A stretch of 64,000 nucleotides of DNA from DATFDN01 sp963818725 (GTDB lineage: Bacteria > Pseudomonadota > Alphaproteobacteria > Acetobacterales > Acetobacteraceae): contig CAWFTU010000014.1 of assembly GCA_963818725.1 (NCBI GenBank), positions 620,001 through 684,000 on the forward strand. Direction: 5' to 3'. Shown here piece after piece: positions 62,381-64,000 of this stretch. The position numbers and the translations under genes are program-made. Under the pieces are notes generated by a model. That model was not told the DNA's origin. It saw only the letters and a program-made list of their open reading frames with translations, and searched no databases. Every line of letters begins with the position of its first letter. The first letter of the stretch is position 1.

Positions 62381-62412
62381 GTGACCAGTAACAGCAGTGA
62401 CCAGTAACAGCA
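62381..62412. repeat. 16-bp tandem duplication in the shredded host gene
   Basis: GTGACCAGTAACAGCA occurs twice without a gap. Removing one copy restores the host gene frame (ASLTAVTGHDTAS). Because 16 is not a multiple of three, the duplication is itself a knockout. Confidence 0.85.
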
Positions 62413-62439
62413 GTCAAGCTTGCGAATTGCAGGGGTTCG

Positions 62440-63861
62440 GTAATTACCCACCCCCCTTGCGGCGGGGCGGCATTGCTGATGCAGTTTGGGCATGCAGCGG
62501 GACGAGCTGGAGCGCCTGAGCAAGGCCGAGCTGATCGAGTTGGTGCTGCGGCTGCAGCGGCCGGAGAAGACCTCGCGCACCTCGTCCAAGCCGCCGTCCA
62601 CAGACCGCAAAGCGCGTCGCGAGCAAGCCCGCCCCGGAGGTGCCAAGCCCGGACATGAAGGCCATAGTCGGGCGCTCAGCAGGGAGGTGGACCGCGTCGT
62701 CGATCACGCCCCGCAGCAATGCCCGTGCTGCCGCAGGGCGCTGTCGCCCGACCTGCCCAGCGAAGCGGTGAGCGTGCACGAGCGGATTGAGCTGTCGGAG
62801 ATCAAGCCAATCGTCGAGCACCACCGACGCTTGGCGGTGCAGTGTCCCGGCTGTGGGGCGCGGGTCGTGGCAGCGCCGCCGCCCGCCGCGACAGGCACGC
62901 CGTTCGGCCCGCGCCTGCACACGCTGGCGACCTACCTCAAGACCTTTCAGAGCCTGTCCTACGAGCGGCTGCAGGCGACACTGGCCGACCTGTTCGGCCT
63001 GTCCATCAGCCAGGGCGGGCTGATGAACCTGCTGCGTCGCGCCCAGACTTGCTTCCAGGCCGGGCGAGGCTTGCCGAAGGTTCCATTCGGCGCAGCCGGA
63101 TGGAATGGCAAGACGAGGGGCGAGCACGCCGTCGCAGCCCTGCGGCAGGCCAAGGTGGTGGCCTCGGACGAGACAGGCGTCCGGATTGAGGGCAGCAACG
63201 CCTATCACTGGGTGTTCCGCTGCAAGGAGGCCGTGGTGCACCACGCCGCCCCGACCCGCGCCGCCGCGGTCGTGCACGCGATGATGGCTGGCCACCAGCC
63301 CGAAGTCTGGCTGTCGGACCGCGACTCGGCCCAGCAGGGCCATGGCCAAGTCCAGCAGACCTGCCTCGCGCACCTGGCTCGCGACGTCGCCTACGTGTTG
63401 GAAGTGAGCGACGACCCCGTGCCGTTTCGGCTCACGCTCTGGCTCGCCTCGGCCTTCGAGTTGGCGGACAGCATCTCACAACTGGCTGCCTCCACCCTGG
63501 TCGCCAAGCGCCGCGCGCTGGCGGGCAGGCTGGTCGCGATCCTGGCAGCACCCACCACCTGCGACTTGGCCCGTGAACTTCAGAACAAGGTGCGCCGAGC
63601 GCGCGATCAGCTCCTAACCTTCGCCGACTGGCCCGGTCAGGTCGAGGCCACCAACAACGCCTGTGAGCGCGACCTCCGGCCCTCGGTGATCCAGCGCAAG
63701 GTGACCAACGGCTATCGTGCCATGTGGGCCGCCGAGGGTGAGGCCGACATACGCAACGTCGTCGATACCGCTCGCCTCAAACCGGGCACCAGCGTCTTCA
63801 ACACCATCCTACAGACCGTCACGGCCTGATCGCTACGCCCGAAACAGGGGTGGGTAATTAC
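62440..63861 (+). mobile_element. IS66-family element with single transposase gene, no matching target duplication
   Basis: A 1422-bp element with terminal repeats GTAATTACCCACCCC at both ends. The flanks are GGGGTTCG at the left and AAGATGCC at the right, which do not match. So the right flank is probably not the original neighbour: a deletion or recombination between elements has removed the start of the host gene. Confidence 0.85.
62486..63829 (+). CDS. IS66-family transposase (TnpC type)
   Basis: A 447-aa transposase. It has the coil segment ELERLSKAELIELVLRLQRP, PPSTDRKARREQARPGG, a zinc pair (CPCCRR and CPGCGA), and the catalytic core with VVASDETGVRIEGSN, QTCLAHLARDVAYVLE and VEATNNACERDLRPSV. 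It starts with TTG, with an ATG two codons on. It is related to but clearly different from the copy at 54749, and like it lacks tnpA and tnpB. Confidence 0.92.
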   Translation: MGMQRDELERLSKAELIELVLRLQRPEKTSRTSSKPPSTDRKARREQARPGGAKPGHEGHSRALSREVDRVVDHAPQQCPCCRRALSPDLPSEAVSVHERIELSEIKPIVEHHRRLAVQCPGCGARVVAAPPPAATGTPFGPRLHTLATYLKTFQSLSYERLQATLADLFGLSISQGGLMNLLRRAQTCFQAGRGLPKVPFGAAGWNGKTRGEHAVAALRQAKVVASDETGVRIEGSNAYHWVFRCKEAVVHHAAPTRAAAVVHAMMAGHQPEVWLSDRDSAQQGHGQVQQTCLAHLARDVAYVLEVSDDPVPFRLTLWLASAFELADSISQLAASTLVAKRRALAGRLVAILAAPTTCDLARELQNKVRRARDQLLTFADWPGQVEATNNACERDLRPSVIQRKVTNGYRAMWAAEGEADIRNVVDTARLKPGTSVFNTILQTVTA

Positions 63862-64000
63862 AAGATGCCTTTTCAAACGGGGACCGACAGCTAAAGGCGG
63901 GTGTGATACCAAATCCGGCTGATTAGTTCGGCTGAACCGGCTTTGGCCACCAGTGGAAGCTGGTGTGCGGACGGATCATGCTTGGGTCGAGGCGGGTGCT
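63862..64000. other. Right edge, no gene seen
   Basis: The last 139 bases hold no recognisable gene. GTGATACCAAATCCGGCTGA at 63901-63920 looks like the end of another insertion sequence, but only one end is in the window. Confidence 0.3.

Larger units (their letters stand above)
54188..62439 (-). pseudogene. Unknown host gene shredded by three insertions
   Basis: One minus-strand coding sequence survives in three pieces: 62439-62207, 56562-56225 and 54741-54188. Removing the two inserted elements between them, and one copy of each 8-bp duplication, gives a single open frame of more than 350 codons. It reads EPLQFASLTAVTGHD, IGLPTIIVGPGRTAAQNLF, RPIDPATIGFFINQGYNSDF, ILDPSFRQGFYQILYRYIN, TDMFPTPPPYVANSLCSASQ and GPVWEFAGPSGEKVHIWTRS, and ends TQTVRVTP at 54188. 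A 16-bp tandem duplication at 62381-62412 also shifts the frame. The N-terminus is lost beyond a third insertion. I do not recognise the family; the IWTRSVFGAYRYLGEI stretch is the best handle. GC content is lower than the surroundings, which suggests acquired DNA. Confidence 0.85.

Noticed and set aside
62381..62412. Start of a CRISPR or VNTR array
   Set aside because: Only two copies of a 16-mer without spacers; it is a simple tandem duplication.

Overview
The window is about 64 kb of very GC-rich DNA with alphaproteobacterial gene content. A tol operon joined to ruvCAB and ybgC, an N-methylhydantoinase-type hyuBA pair and the protein sequences themselves suggest Rhodospirillales, most likely an Acetobacteraceae relative. 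This is inference; no rRNA or tRNA gene is visible to test it.

Layout. (1) 1-8.0 kb, minus strand: one long housekeeping operon ruvC-ruvA-ruvB-ybgC-tolQ-tolR-tolA-tolB, followed by the start of a TonB-like gene where pal would be expected, with a quinone oxidoreductase upstream. (2) 8.0-12.4 kb: a small secreted protein and hyuB-hyuA. (3) 12.4-16.5 kb: a two-domain glycosyltransferase gene split by a group II intron that carries its own reverse transcriptase. (4) 16.8-22.5 kb: Mn catalase, an old-yellow-enzyme remnant, aldo/keto reductase, a lipoprotein, DUF1028 and a peptide-type ABC binding protein, nearly all broken by single-base frameshifts. (5) 22.8-26.7 kb: an IS256-family element, a perfect inverted repeat, and a patatin-like lipase gene cut by an IS1595-family element with an 8-bp target duplication. 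(6) 26.9-54.1 kb: an intact accessory catabolic region. It holds fbiC (the deazaflavin-forming enzyme of coenzyme F420 synthesis), four luciferase-like (LLM) oxidoreductases of the type that often uses F420, a P450, two DUF35/thiolase-like pairs, a class III CoA-transferase, a cyclase-family hydrolase, an alpha/beta hydrolase, an SDR, a zinc-type dehydrogenase, a ThDP enzyme, an SMP-30 lactonase, a serine hydrolase and a VWA/MoxR pair. (7) 54.1-64.0 kb: one unknown host gene broken by successive insertions (IS66, IS66 carrying a nested IS21, and a third IS66-type element), whose coding sequence can be rejoined in frame across the target duplications.

How the genes may work together. Region 6 looks like a degradation island for a hydrophobic or carboxylated substrate. 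FbiC would supply the F420 precursor FO, the LLM enzymes and P450 would oxidise the substrate, and the thiolase/DUF35 pairs, CoA-transferase and hydrolases would handle acyl-CoA and ring-opened intermediates. No other F420 genes (cofC, cofD, cofE) lie in the window, so the rest of that pathway must be elsewhere.

Quality note. Many otherwise well-conserved genes carry one-base indels, several in homopolymers. Sequencing error is at least as likely as real decay for many of them. The IS insertions, in contrast, have clean target duplications and look real.
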